Assembly (NCBI GenBank): GCA_014898425.1 | Contig: RCSZ01000012.1 | Location: 620,001-684,000 of the forward strand | Length of the DNA: 64,000 nt | Direction of reading: 5' to 3' | From: Botryotinia globosa | Lineage: Eukaryota; Ascomycota; Leotiomycetes; Helotiales; Sclerotiniaceae | Program-made: the position numbers and the translations under genes | Shown here: positions 46,048 to 59,170 of the stretch, one piece after another | How the letters are laid out: every line of letters begins with the position of its first letter | Numbering within the stretch: the stretch's first letter is position 1 | The notes under the pieces: generated by a model | Told to the model about the DNA's origin: nothing | Databases searched by the model: none | The model's input: only the letters and a program-made list of their open reading frames with translations

Positions 46048-48896
46048 AGATTGAACCCCCCCCCCCCCCCCCCCCTTTCGCCATCCAGCCACGTAAGACT
46101 ATCTAGTGGAACAAGGAAAAAGAAAGAGTTCCTGACCCTTGAAATGTCTTCACTGTCTGGTATGCCAGTTCTGGCCAAATTTCGAGATTATTGTATGCGT
46201 GATCCCCGAGGGAACAAACGAGAAAGTGTTTAAGAAAAGATAGAAGATCTCTTAGTGTTTTCTAAGACTAAAATTACTTCTATTCGCTTCGATTATATGT
46301 CAGCTGCCGTGAAGCTTATTCAATGAATCATAATTATTGTAGAACTCCTCACCTAACTACGAAAAAATCAGAAATCTACGTCATCGAAGAGCACTTTGGT
46401 TCTCATCGTCTCGGACAGCGCAAGAGATGAGGGTGGTTAAGTGAGGCAAAGTAATACTTTTATACTGGTCTGTTCCATATTCAATCACAAGTGACGATTT
46501 TGTCGTCACATGCTTTCTTGTTTCTCTTTCCTGCTCGAAAGACTTCCCCCAATAAAACTTTTACTTTTCCCCTGTGACTCTTGAGAGTATAAGTGGGCTT
46601 TACTACATCACATACTATGTCACACTGAGGTCTTAATATGTTTATGATTCACGTAATAAAAGAAGAGATTTCTTGCTTCTTTTCACGATAGTAATCAAGC
46701 ATCCAGAGCTTTCGATTTTGTCTCCAATCAAGTTTATGCGATTGTATTTCTGACTCCCGGAACGTACTCTTGGCCTACAATTTCTTTTGCCTCGATCTAT
46801 GGAAGTATTAATGAAGTATCATTGATCTGCTAGTGTTTGGGGGGCATTAACAACCTGACTGCATCACAGAGAGCTCGATCTTTTCTGTCACAGGAAGAAG
46901 ACAAGCATACAATTCTGGACACCAGGACCTGGATCATTTGGCAAATTATGAGACTGTGTAAACTTTGATGACTCTTTTCCTGGAGAGCTTTCATCAATCT
47001 ATCTGATTTTTCGCTCTACTAATGTTAATTGTGATTGGTGATCCAATTTGTGACCTCAGGATTCTCATGCTTTGGGTGTGAAACTAATCGTAGCGTTTTC
47101 GAACGATCTTCTTCCGATATTTCCAAGTCAAGTGCTTTCTCTCCTGCTGATATAGAATCCCCAATCATATACAGCAATCTTGCACGGTGAGACTCTCGAA
47201 ATCAGACCAAGATAATTATTAGTTCTGTATGAAGAATTTCTAGCTTCCGAATCTTCCGAATTGGAATTTTCATTTTATTTGTCTTGCAGATGTGTTCCGG
47301 GCATTTCCTGGTCTCTTGTCACTGTAGGGGCAAATTGAATCGCATTTCTAGATCCAGGATTGATCATGGTATGTTGCTTTGGAGAAATAGTAAGCAAGCC
47401 ACTGCTTACGCACCCCGCTATTTATGCACGGCATATTACCCCCAAATTCCTTTAAATTCGTCACAAAAGGCGAATATAATATAGGTATTCCAGCGGGATA
47501 GACATCCTAGTAACAATTCAGGGTCAACAATCGACGAGATTTATGCCCATTTATGGATGCCTTACGTGGATGTAAGTGGTAATCAACGCGCAAATCAAAC
47601 AGTAATCCAGATGTGGTAGCTAACGCATGGAAGTGCAATCCGATCATGGTGCTCTCGCAATAGTAATCTGACCACGATGATCGCTCTATGGCGTCTCGTA
47701 TTGGAGTATCGTAGACTGCTGAGAGATCAAATTAATGTTGTCTTCCACGCGAAACTCTCACCTCATTCGGAGAATGAGTAGAGTAATCTTTAGTGTTGAG
47801 TAAACGTGGAAGTGAAAATAAGCTTCTGTCTTCCCTACAAAAACGTATCAGAATCCATACTAGACGGCTTGCATAATGTTTCTGCGCTAGTATGGATTGG
47901 AGAATTTATAATCCGAGTTATTAATGTGCAACGATAATTAATGCAAAGTTGTCATCCTCGACTGAAACCTCAGCTTACCCGACCCTCGAACAAGTGGAAG
48001 TCGGGATCGTATAAGGTTACCTATCAGATTATATAATCAGTCAATGACCAGATTGAGAATAATCGTAAGGGATATTACAATTAATACTACCTACTACCGA
48101 GGTATTTCACATGAACCATTTGGTAGGTATTACAAAAAATCAATCTTTGTAAATCTGCTGTTTCTCAGATATCTCGATATTTATTCATCCAGCACCAATC
48201 TGAAATATCAAGTGAATTATGAACAAGCCACGAAAATGCTAGAACGATTTGGTTGATTTTAATATAAGGAAAATGTCAACAATATTATATTTGAAGTAGA
48301 CCACCCTGCAATTATAAGGATAACTAAGAGTGAAACAGGTGAAGAATTACGATATTTGGTGTTTCTTGCCCAGGCTTCTTTCAATCGCTAGCCACTATAG
48401 GTAGTAATCTACACTTGATGGTTTCTTTCTCTAAAGTTGATATTGTGAATGTGAAAAGGAATACGGTAGGGCCATGGTACCATAGTTTGTATCAACTTCG
48501 AGTAATGTCTTGCTAATCTTCATGTCAATGCTCTTGTGTGACTGGCCAAAATCACCGGCGCTTATTAGTCTTGTACCAATATACATGATTGACCGTGATT
48601 TGCAAGCCCGGCGAGCGTATGCTTATGCTCCAGTCATGTTGACTAATAAACGTTTACTGTGCCAACAGTACATCGCTAGCGTGTTGACATGTCAAGAAAT
48701 ACGGACGACACACCAAGTTCTCGATCCGCTGACACTTGCGGCAACTAAACTTGGAGAGGCAAAAGAGTGATACGTATTCAAATGTTATCAATAATCAGAT
48801 TGCAGGAATGGGGTTGAAAGCAAAATTGCAAATCATCACGACCCCTCATTCAAAGACCCAATGGCGGAAGCATCCTGTTTTAATCTTTAGAAATTC
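46048..48896. other. Gene-poor region, about 2.8 kb, with poly-C tract
   Basis: It begins with a run of about 19 C (46056-46074) right after the stop codon of the repeat protein. Elsewhere only short ORFs (for example 48044-48256) without features. I could not build a gene. Confidence 0.5.
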
Positions 48897-48903
48897 TATA
48901 AAG
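48897..48903 (+). promoter_or_regulatory. TATA box of the small secreted-protein gene
   Basis: TATAAAG about 130 bp upstream of the ATG at 49032. Confidence 0.5.
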
Positions 48904-49031
48904 AGGCCATAGATGTCCCCATCTAGAAAATCACTTCACCAGAAGAACATCATACCTACACATCTCCAACCGATCAAGCCTCCCACAACGAGAAACCTTC
49001 AGATACATTTATACCAGCAATTAATTTCAAA

Positions 49032-49464
49032 ATGAAGTTCATTTATACTACCAGCATCATCACCGCCATCTTGGCTACTATTGTACCAGCTCTCCCCGTC
49101 GCTGATGCCGAAGCTGATGCTGCCATGATTCTCGAAAAGAGAGGCAGTACTCAATTCGCAGTCTACACTGATTCTTGTACGTCAATCTCATAACAATTTT
49201 CTCCTTATTACCCCGACTAATTCTTGAATGGCAGCTTGCGGTGGTGGTGCCGTCATTTTCACTGATGGAGCTGCTACTACGAAAGGCAACTTTGGAGCCA
49301 CTCAACACAGCATCAAGATCTTGAGCTTGACTCCAAACTACCACGTCACCTTTTATACTGGTCTCAATCAAGGAGGTGACAAGTCCCAGTATGGAACTGC
49401 TTCAGTTGGAAGCTGTGTTGCAAATGTAAACTTTCTGAGCTACGGATTCTACTCCGGAGCTTGA
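49032..49464 (+). CDS. Small secreted protein with Kex2 site, 124 aa
   Basis: Two exons: 49032-49176 and 49235-49464; the 58-nt intron is in phase (the Ser codon is split). Residues 1 to about 20 (MKFIYTTSIITAILATIVPA) form a clear signal peptide; a short acidic pro-region ends in LEKR (34-37), a Kex2 cleavage site, leaving an 87-residue mature protein starting GSTQFAVYTDSSCGGG. It has two Cys (50 and 109), Gly/Thr/Tyr-rich composition and no Lys-rich tail. Two halves share a V-x2-Y-T-x(4)-G-G pattern (VYTDSSCGG at 44-52 and FYTGLNQGG at 88-96), resembling the paired strands of beta/gamma-crystallin-like secreted proteins. It is likely exported to the apoplast or medium; candidate effector or antimicrobial protein, not proven. 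Confidence 0.85.
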
Positions 49465-49739
49465 ATGAAAGACCCGAGAGGAAATAAACGAAGGCTAGAA
49501 TCCGAAGATGGTGTTGAAAAATAGTTGAGGGAAAATGAAGGAAATTAAGGATTGAAGAAGTAGCGATTTAATCGGTCATTCATTTATTTGGCTGAGAATG
49601 TCTGTCTCCGAACTGCAGCGGGGAGCCTGCAGACTTCTTGTGTCCATCTAGTCACTCTTTAACGGAAATTACAAAACAGCCGTTCACTCCATCTACCTCA
49701 TTGCAATTGATTTTAGGAAAAGTGAGACATAGTTTAATT

Positions 49740-49842
49740 CTTCCTCTTCTTCTTCCTCTTCTTCCTCTTCTTCCTCTTCTTCCTCTCCTTCCTCTCCTTC
49801 CTCTCCTTCCTCTCCTTCCTCTCCTTCCTCTCCTTCCTCCTT
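49740..49842. repeat. (CTTCCT)n pyrimidine microsatellite
   Basis: CTTCCT and CTCCTTCCT units, strongly strand-asymmetric (polypyrimidine on +). Confidence 0.9.
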
Positions 49843-49869
49843 TTCATTCTCTTTCTCTTAATTCTTAAT

Positions 49870-50295
49870 TAATTTTTCAATCTCTAAATACAAATTTTCT
49901 TTATTTACAATTGAATCAAACTTTTCACTTTTTATTAATAATTTTTAAATAAAATTTAATCAAAATAACAATCTTTTAATTAATATCGATATTCTTTTTA
50001 TCGATATTCTTCTAATTTTGTTAATGAATATTTTTATTAATTTAATAATTTCTTCAACTTCATTTTTATCAAATCTAAAATAATTAAAAGTCTTTTTAGC
50101 ATTTTTGAAATACTTAGTTTCTTGATTATCTTGATAACATTTGCTTTTATTAGGGCTAGCTTGAATTTTACTAATATCTGCTTGAAGTCTATTGGAGATA
50201 TTAGTCTTAGTACTATTAAAAGAATGAGGTTTGAATAATTGTGTTGATATAGCTCCGTCTTTTTCCCAATAGTTGGGAAGTATCCTCTAACACAG
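49870..50295 (-). repeat. AT-rich transposon remnant
   Basis: An abrupt fall in G+C. On the minus strand two overlapping frames read Lys/Ile/Asn-rich sequence, one containing FKPHSFNSTKTNISNRLQAD and IQASPNKSKCYQDNQETKYF, which looks like a RIP-eroded element protein. The class cannot be told. Confidence 0.4.
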
Positions 50296-50754
50296 CACAT
50301 GTCTATCGATGGTTCCAGTGCTTATTCCCTGCATTCATTAGCTGTCTACCTATCTCAGCTTCCTAGTCTCGTCAAAGTGAGAGCTCTGAGGTATGAATAG
50401 CTCTCGTTAGGCAGTTGGTGGTTTTGTTCAGATCGCCACGAATCTATTAGTATTTCTTTTACGAGTCTTATAGAGCCAGAACGGACGGCTTCATCACAAC
50501 AGAAGCAATAGTCATAAGAGATCTCGACTTGTTACAATCGAGCATATCAAATTTACATTGACCTCTCTTGCTCTATACATGTTCTAGCTTTATCGATCTT
50601 ATCCACTCCTCCACGCCTGTCAATGATTTACCCACAATTCCATATACTAGCGCACAAAAGCCCCCACTAGAACTATTGCACCCCTCCCACTGTTATGCTA
50701 CACGAAATTTGAATATAGTTTGTAATAAAATTTCATTCCCCATCTAATCAACAA

Positions 50755-50841
50755 TCTTTGATGGTCTAACGGTCATGATTTCCGCTTGTCATTAACACGA
50801 TAAGTCCGCGGGAGACCGGGGTTCGACTCCCCGTCAGAGAG
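50755..50841 (+). tRNA. tRNA-Asp (anticodon GTC) with 15-nt intron
   Basis: The acceptor stem TCTTTGA pairs with TCAGAGA (one G-U), discriminator G. D arm TGGTCTAACGGTCA; anticodon stem TCCGC/GCGGG; loop T-T-GTC-A-C with anticodon at 50788-50790. The T arm CGGGG-TTCGACT-CCCCG is perfect. A 15-nt intron (50792-50806) lies at the canonical 37/38 position. The mature 72-nt tRNA closely resembles yeast tRNA-Asp. Confidence 0.95.
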
Positions 50842-51364
50842 TCACTTGTGATACTGAGTTCATGCAGCTTTACTTTTTGATGTTTTTGCAAAATCTTCTA
50901 CAGAGTTTTGATTGAGTGAGCCCTTTTGGATTTGCCCGGCAGGATAAATGAAGGGGTAAAATGGTCAAAGCACTTGCTTTTTTTTTCTCTTAGCGAGACG
51001 TTCGAAGGCGGTCAATGGAAAACGGCAAAAAGCGCATTCGTGCTTAAATAATCAACATCCATCAAATTACCAGTATACACGAGCATTTTCTTGTCGAATC
51101 ACATCTTCTACATTGTATGCTCGATCAGCTTTCGTCCTAATGACCTGTGTCATTTATGTTGTGTCTGTTATCTTGTATGTGAGCTACTCATTGATCTAGA
51201 GTCATTTGGATGAAGTATGCAGCAATGTAACTCCTTAAATCATTGTTCAAAGTGGAATCACACATTCGGCAGTGTGGATCCCTAGAGAGGCCCGCCGTCA
51301 ATGGTGAATTATATAATACGTAATTACCAACTTTCTCAAATGATTCGAGTAGCTCAATTTCATA
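50842..51364. other. Intergenic after tRNA-Asp
   Basis: No gene seen; a T-run (about 50970-50978) follows the tRNA by about 130 bp. Confidence 0.5.
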
Positions 51365-54350
51365 ATGAGCTTAGGAAAGTCAGCCAATGTGGATTCGAAG
51401 GGCGTTGAGATGATTTGGCAGCCAAAATCTCCTATGAATCACGACCAGCTGAGAAAAATTGAGGCATGGCTCGAACCCACGGATTACCTCAGTGACTTTA
51501 GCGAATTAAATCGACATATACAGAAGAACTTGGTTATACCGGACTGAGATTTTCGACCAATCAAATCCGGTATATCCAAGATTCCGGTATAGCCAAGTTT
51601 TTCTGTAGCTTCACGAGCTCCTGGTACCGGTATCTGGGTTTTGACACTCCTCAATATCAACAATGGCATAATACAGACGATCATGGCAGTATCTGGGTCA
51701 AAGGTGTACCTGGAGCTGGAAAGTTGGTGATTTCTGCTTGCTTAGTGCAGCATTTGGAGGCCACTGAAAAAAATCCTGTTCTGTCATTCTTTTTTCGTCA
51801 AACAATTGAATCGAATCGAAGATCACGAAATCTCGTTTATGATTGGCTGGTGCAGCTCTTACGATATAGCCATGATCTCCAGGTGGCCCTAAACGCCGTT
51901 GTGGACATAAAATTGGAGGACTTTTCGGATGGGCAACTATGGGACTATCTACTCCTTGGTCTGTCTTCAGTTGAAAAGGTCTACTGCATCGTTGATGCCT
52001 TGGACGAGACTGATATGGGAGGAGAAAAGGATTTTTAACAAAGACTCAACAATTTAACGACATTCCGACCACAGTACGTCGAAATGCTCATGGCAAGTCG
52101 ACCAGTTCAACAATTGCAACTCAGACTGAAGGATGCTTCTATCGTTCATATTAGTCTCGAAGACCCTCGAGTTGGCAAAGATATTTTTTTTTGTCTCCCA
52201 ACGTTTAGGAAAACTATTTGAAGGACGTAATCCGGATTTAAAACTGACATTACATTCAATCATATGTGATAGATCTGCCGGACTCTTCCTGTACGCTCGC
52301 CTGCTTTTAGACTCGCTAATTTCAGCTCTGGTTCCAAAACAACATTTGGATTTCGAAGAGATTGCTAGTACTCTTCCTGTCGGCATGCAGGAGATGTACA
52401 ACAGTATTCTTCTCCATCAGTCTAAATCCATCGGAATCGGCACAGATCTTCAAGTATTCATTCTTAACACAGTGATATTCTCTTCTCGACTTCTTCTTCT
52501 CAACGAGATTGCAGATCTGTTGGCATTTGTTTACCCACCATACAATTTGTCCAATGCCAAGACCATTATAAAATCGGCTTGCGGTCCCTTACTTGAGATT
52601 ATGAATGACTAAACGGTTCAAGTCATCCATCACTCATTCACGGAGTTTCTTCTAGAGTCCAATCGAGCTCAGTACAATCTTTCTGTGTCGTTTCCTCAAT
52701 TCCCTGTTCTCAATCAGAAATCTGCGCATAAATCCCTGGTTCTTAATTGTTTAGCTTACACACAGTCAGGTACACTCACTAACCCCGTTCATATATTGAA
52801 CGATATTTCGCGAGTAGGATGCCCAAGGTGTAATCGTGGACATGATGAGTGTTGTTGTGATTGGTCAAAAGACACTGGCGGCCGTACTTTACTACATTGG
52901 GCTTTTCAGCGTGGCCATTTCAGAATAGTCGGGTTCTTACTACAGCATCGTGCCATACTCGACGATGAAGATTATTCTCACCTCAGGCCCATTCACAAAG
53001 CTGCCCGCAGAAATTTTGCTCCCATAGTACTTGTTCTACTGAAAGCTGGTGTGAATCCAACCAGAAGTACCGATGATAAGTCTCGGCACGATTCGGAAGT
53101 TTACTCTAGGAATAGAAAAGGAGAGTCTGGGACTGCGTTGGATTATATGTGCGCAAATGGACATACAGAAACTATCCTTGTGACTGTACCTTTCCTCGAC
53201 ACGAGAGGCGTCGAGGAGGCATTATGGCGATGTTTAATCAATGGAAAATCGAAAGCGGCACAAGATATACTACCAAGACTAACGTCTCAATAAGTTGTGT
53301 ATACACAGGTACTACTATGCTTTACGCTGCAACGATGGGTGGGAATTCAAATTGTGTAGAGCAAGTATTGATTAGGGATGCAGATCCAAATGCTTTTTCC
53401 GAACCACGATTGCTAGATCGTCGGCAGCATTCTGCAAAGTCTCAAAATAGAAAGTATTTTCAGAGCACAGCGTTACACGTTCTTGCAGAAAGTTGGAGTG
53501 ATGACAATCTAGTCCATGCTAGAGAGCAAATCCTCAACCTGCTCCTAAAGTATGGAGCGAATCTTGAGGCAAAGGACAGCAAAGCAATGGGTGTACTCCT
53601 CTTTGGTTGTGTTTTACATCACGTACAACCGTCGCAAAATCGGGCATGAGATGTTTCCTAAACGCAGGGTCCAATGCGACGATGAAGGATGAAAAAGGAC
53701 ATGGTGCAATATACAATATTTTAGCCCGAACTAAGGATGTCGAATTACTAAAGCTACTCATCCATCATGAAGCTGATGTTTCGTAAGTCTACTCTCTGAT
53801 ATTACCCCTCCGTCATGCCGTATCATATCAAAACTCGGTTTAGTAACCTAATTGATACTTCGAGTTTGCTAATTGACTTACAAAAATTACAGTGCCATTT
53901 CTAAAGATGGTGAATCATGTCTTGAGGCCTTGTTTGCATACAAATTTACAACCCGGGATACCGATAGTTTTGACACCACTATTCGGTTCTTGGTCAGGAA
54001 TGGCGCCAGGTGTGATGTTCAACCCGTGAAACGCTTATCAATCATTAAGCGCGTAGCAAATCCCAAGAATTACAGCATTGAAACTTGCAAAATTCTGCTT
54101 CAGTACTGCACAGACGAAGAGACGAAAAGGCGTTAAAGATACCAAGGAAAAAATGATGAAATTTGACAAGGAAATTTTATTGTCCGGTGTATCACTAGAG
54201 GAAAGGGATGAGAAAGGTTGCACTGCGTTGATTTAAGAGGATGGAAAAGGGACATTTACTTTGGATGTGGCTGATGCATTTAGAAAGAAGGATATACTAA
54301 ATTTGTACAGAAAGATGGGCGGAAAGTTAAGTGAGATCATAATTATATTT
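51365..54350 (+). pseudogene. NACHT-ankyrin (NLR-like) pseudogene
   Basis: An almost full-length gene that cannot be translated in one frame. Order of remnants: an N-terminal IEAWLEPTDYLSDFSELNRH block (about 51447-51510), interruption by a 70-bp palindromic insert, QWHNTDDHGSIWVKGVPGAG with K then Leu instead of Ser/Thr in Walker A (about 51660-51725), VEKVYCIVDALDETD (Walker B-like), a TAA at 52036, a frameshift at a T-run near 52180, the helical ALVPKQHLDFEEIASTLPVG region, a TAA near 52611, VIHHSFTEFLLESN, then ankyrin repeats (RTLLHWAFQRGHFRIVGFLL; TALHVLAESW; NILARTKDVELLKLLIHHEA) with further frame changes, and a last readable block ending near 54340. The intact protein would be a STAND NTPase used in fungal non-self recognition. 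A copia element inserted just past its end. Confidence 0.88.
51528..51598. mobile_element. ~70-bp palindromic insertion in the NLR pseudogene
   Basis: Ends are inverted copies: ACTTGGTTATACCGG on the left and CCGGTATAGCCAAGT on the right. The right half holds a second degenerate copy (TCCGGTATATCCAAG) in tandem. It separates two conserved parts of the NACHT N-terminus and brings in an in-frame stop (TGA at 51545). Confidence 0.6.
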
Positions 54351-54411
54351 CGGAGCCAGGGAAGAAGATGAGCTCATCACCTATGAGCAAAGGCGCAGAA
54401 AAAGATGAGCC

Positions 54412-54581
54412 TATCGGGACATCGATCATGTGATCAAAGAGGGCACTATATTAACTAGCGTCGCGCTAACGCTTCTCTATATATTTAGTACCTAATTTCC
54501 TATAGATAATAATAATCAAAAATAAATACAATTATATAGGATTAAGTACTTATATTTATATCAATCAAATTGATATCAATA
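54412..54581 (+). repeat. 5' LTR of the copia element
   Basis: 170 bp, same length as the 3' LTR. It keeps C where the 3' LTR has T at many sites (for example CATCGATCATGTGATC against CATTGATTATGTAATT), so the two LTRs differ mainly by C-to-T and G-to-A changes. Confidence 0.9.
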
Positions 54582-57500
54582 TTAATTAATAATATCACAA
54601 ATTAGGATCTTAGATTTTATTAAAAGTACTAGGTGTTTTTATATAGTATTTAGAATTAATAGAAATTCTGAAAAGATTATAGAGAAAATATTATTATATT
54701 AGATATAATACACTATTTCTTTTTGTAATATTAAAAAATATATTTCGAATAATTATATTGGGAAAATATATTCAAGAAATTCGATTTTATCAAATGTAAC
54801 AAATCGATTTTGTATCTATTATATATTCATTTTTATATTATATATCATATTAAATAAAACAAAAACCTTTATTATTTTCTATATTTATAAAAGACTCTTT
54901 TATATATACAAATATATATACATTTATAATAATTCTCAAAATATTTTTACTCATATATACGAATATATTGGAAAGTGATATTATTTTAATTATTAAGGAT
55001 ATCATTAATAAGAATATATATATAAAAAAGGAAAAGGAAGAATATAAGGAATAACTCAATTTATTAAAAACAATATCAAACAATAAAAAAGCTATTATTA
55101 TTAATGGTAAGGAGCTTATTAAATACATCAAATTCAAATATAAATAGTATAACTATAAGAATATCAATAATAATGATTTAACAAAAATCTTTTATTATAA
55201 CTTCAGAATATTTATAATTATACAATTCCCGAAAATCTATTAGATTTATATATAAAAGCTATATATAATATTATATACTCGAGAAATATATTTATCGAAA
55301 ACAAATATTAAAATATTTATAGTTTTATTTAAACAATCTTATAAAACTATTATTAATAAATAAACGAAAATACAAATTCAAAAAACTTTAAAAAATATTA
55401 ATATTAAGGAATCCAAATTCAAATCTGGAATTATTTGCAAATTCATTAAAAACAACTTTAAATATATAAACAAAAACAATAAAAGTGAATATAATGAAAA
55501 CAATAATGTAAGAGATTTTGATAATAGAAAAAGTAATAGTAATAAAGATAACAAAAATCATAAATCCCGAAAGAATAAAATATTAATATTATATTTCAAT
55601 ATATAATCTTTTATTAATTTATTAAAATTTTATATTAATAATAAGAAATATAATGAAAATAATAACAATTTCGATTTCAAATTTTCGATATTTTATAAAA
55701 TCTTATAATATATAAAGGTACTTATAGATATATATTATAAAACATTTCTAATTATATTCAAAAAGAATATATTTCAATTCTTTTATACTAATTATAATTC
55801 ACTATTATCAATATTCAAAAAACTTTGCATTTATATACAAAATAATTTCGAAAAAGATGAATATTAACGAAATATATTATTGAAATAGAATAATATTATT
55901 CTGAAATTAATTAAAAAAAAGCATAGAAACAAATCACTTAATAAATATCTTATAATTATAATTAAACAATTATATATATTGTAATATCAATTCGATTCTG
56001 TTATATAGTAGATATCCTATTTTTATAATAAATTTATATTTATTTATAAAGATATAGAAATATATAATCTAATTTGTTTTGATTCTAAAAAAGAAATATC
56101 TGATTTGATTAATCAATTACAATAATTTATTAATATATAAAAGAGATTATATAAAAATAAAGGGAATATAATATTATTTATTGATAGGAAATTCTATAGT
56201 AATAATAATTATAATAATAGCCGAAGTAATTCCAAAGATTTCAAAAATAATAATAATTTTAAAAACAATTTATATAACAAATAATAATATTTAGATTCTT
56301 TTAATCAATATAATTATTGTTAGATATATAAAAAAGAAGAACATCAATTAATAAAATATTCTAAAAAAGAATAAAATAAAAATAGATGTAAATATAGAGA
56401 AAAAATCAAAAATGATAGTAATAATATATTTAACAAATGCTACAATTAATGAATAATCAAATATAAGGGAAAGGCTATCAATATAAAATCTAATTTAGAA
56501 ATTGAAATAAATTTGTTTTTTATGGACCTCGATATTAAAGATAATATGGATAAGACATTTTTTATGAATTCTAAGTTTATTAATAACTAGAAAGTGTTTA
56601 ATTAATTGTCATTCAATATAATATTGTATATGATGATTAGAAACTCTATTGAAATTGTTTTACCTGTAGAAAACGCAATAAATGTTTTTTATATAAGTTA
56701 TACAAGTAAAGAGTTCGTCCAAAACACGAAATCTATATCGATTATTACCAAAAGTGTATCTGTTAAAATATACAACTCTGTAGATATTGTTGAAAGATAT
56801 TATTATCTATTATATCGTATATATAAGATTTTAATAAAAGAATTTGAAAACAATAATTTAATTAAAGTAATAATTCTTTAAATAGTAATAAAAGCTATGA
56901 ACGATATAGTGGGATCAAATGGATTTATTTCTATATTATTGGTTTATAGGATATATCCCAGATTAAATAATATTAATTTATTAATTATAATAATTATTCA
57001 ATGTATGAAAGTTATAAAAAAAGTTATAATAAAAGTATGTTATATTTGAGTTAAGAGATAAGTTATAGAGATATTGAAATTAAGAAATAAATTATTTATG
57101 ATATTTATTTTTACTTTGCTATTGAATTTAGAAGTTTTAATATAAAGAAAAGGAAAAGATAGTAATATATTGAGTAAATAGATTAAATTATATATTCTAA
57201 TTAAAATAGATAGAAATATATATGAGGTGAAACTTTCTAATAAATCAATTAAATTCCAATCTATATTTGTATAACCCTTTTATATAGAATCTGAAGGAAT
57301 AAAATCAAAAAACAATTATATAAATAATAATAATAATGATATTATAATTATTGATATATTATATATAAAAATATTATAACCCTAAATACTATTATTAATA
57401 ATACAATTAAATATATTATTATATTATTATATAAAAAGCAATTTGATGAAAATAATTAATATAACAAATATTAATAAAAAATATATTATAAAATCATTAC

Positions 57501-59170
57501 AATTAATTATATTCTTACAAAATAATATATCTATGAGATATATAAAATCACAATGTAAAGAAATTGATGAATTAATAGAAAATAAAATCTTTAAGATTGT
57601 TTCAAAAAACAATATTCCGTTTGGAATAAAACTCTTCAAATTATATTCTATTAATAAAATGAAAAAAGAGAATATTAATAAAATATATATGAAATTACAA
57701 TTAATAATTCAAGTATATCAAAACAAAAATAAAATTATTGTTTTAATATAATTATCTATTATTCAATATATTAGTTAATATATTATTCTTATATTTATTA
57801 TTATTCTATAAATATTAAATAAATATATTTAAATTTATTTATAGGATATTATACAAATATATATTCAATCAATTACAACTTTAAATAAATCTATTTATAT
57901 AAAAATATCGAAAAAGATTGGACTTGAAAACGGATATATTCTATACATTATAAAATCCTTATATAATATTTTTGAAATAAGAAATCATTAATTTGGAATT
58001 TACTATAATTATTATAAAAACAAACTAAATATAATATAATCTATATATAATCTTTATCTACTTTATTCAATCAATAATATCAATATCATAGGATTTTAAA
58101 TCAATAATACATTCATAATTACAAACAAAAAATTTATATATTTAAAACAAAAGCAATTAAACAAAGTCAATTTTATAATCAAAAACAAAGAACAATTTAC
58201 AAAAAATTATTTATTTAGATTTAACGATTATTTAATCACTTTCAAGAATAATAGGATTTATTTTAATCAAAAGAAATAATATAATAATATTAGAATAGTT
58301 ATAACCGGGAATATCAACATATATAAAACGAAAAAAAAAGTTCGGAAAAACATTACTTTAAAGAATCAATATATTACTTAATATATAAAAGAAATATATA
58401 TTGCAATTATATATCAATTAAAGATATTTTTTTTATTTTTTTATTACTGTCTAGATAATAGATTCAAAAAAAGAAAATGCAAACAAATTAAATAAAGTTA
58501 TTAAATAGCAAATAAATAATCTAAAAAGAGAACTTATATTTGTACCTCTAGATATAGATTCTATTAAATTAATTGTTTTTACTAATATATCATTTGCTAA
58601 TAATATTGATTTATTATTACAAATTGATTATATAATCTGTTTAATGAATAAATATAATAATATTAATATCATACATTGAATATCAATTAAATATAAAAGA
58701 ATTATTAGAAATATATTAGCTTTTGAGTTATATATATTAATTCTAAACTTCAATATCGAAGCTGTTATTAAAAGCATTATCAATATTATTCTCAAGTTTA
58801 AAAAGTTAATATTATTTATATTCTATATAAATTCAAAGTTATTATATAACTTATTAATTAAACTTAATATAAATATGGAAAAACTACTTCTAATTGATAT
58901 TATAGTTTTAAAATAATATTATAAGAATAAAAAGATTATAAAGATTAAATAAATTGATGAGAAATCGAACTCTGTGGACGCTATAATTAAAAATAATATA
59001 TATCAAATATTAAAAGATTTAATTAATATTAATAAAATAGTTATTAAAATAATGTATTGAGTAAAAAGAGGATAGTAATATAGGAGCTAAATAGGACTAA
59101 GAGAATACTATATTTAAAATGGATTATAGATTAGAATATATAATTGTATTTATTTTTAGAAAGTTATTAA

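Noticed and set aside
56606..57751. ORFs inside the AT-rich block as independent genes
   Set aside because: They are short surviving frames of the RIP-mutated copia polyprotein, in copia order between the LTRs.
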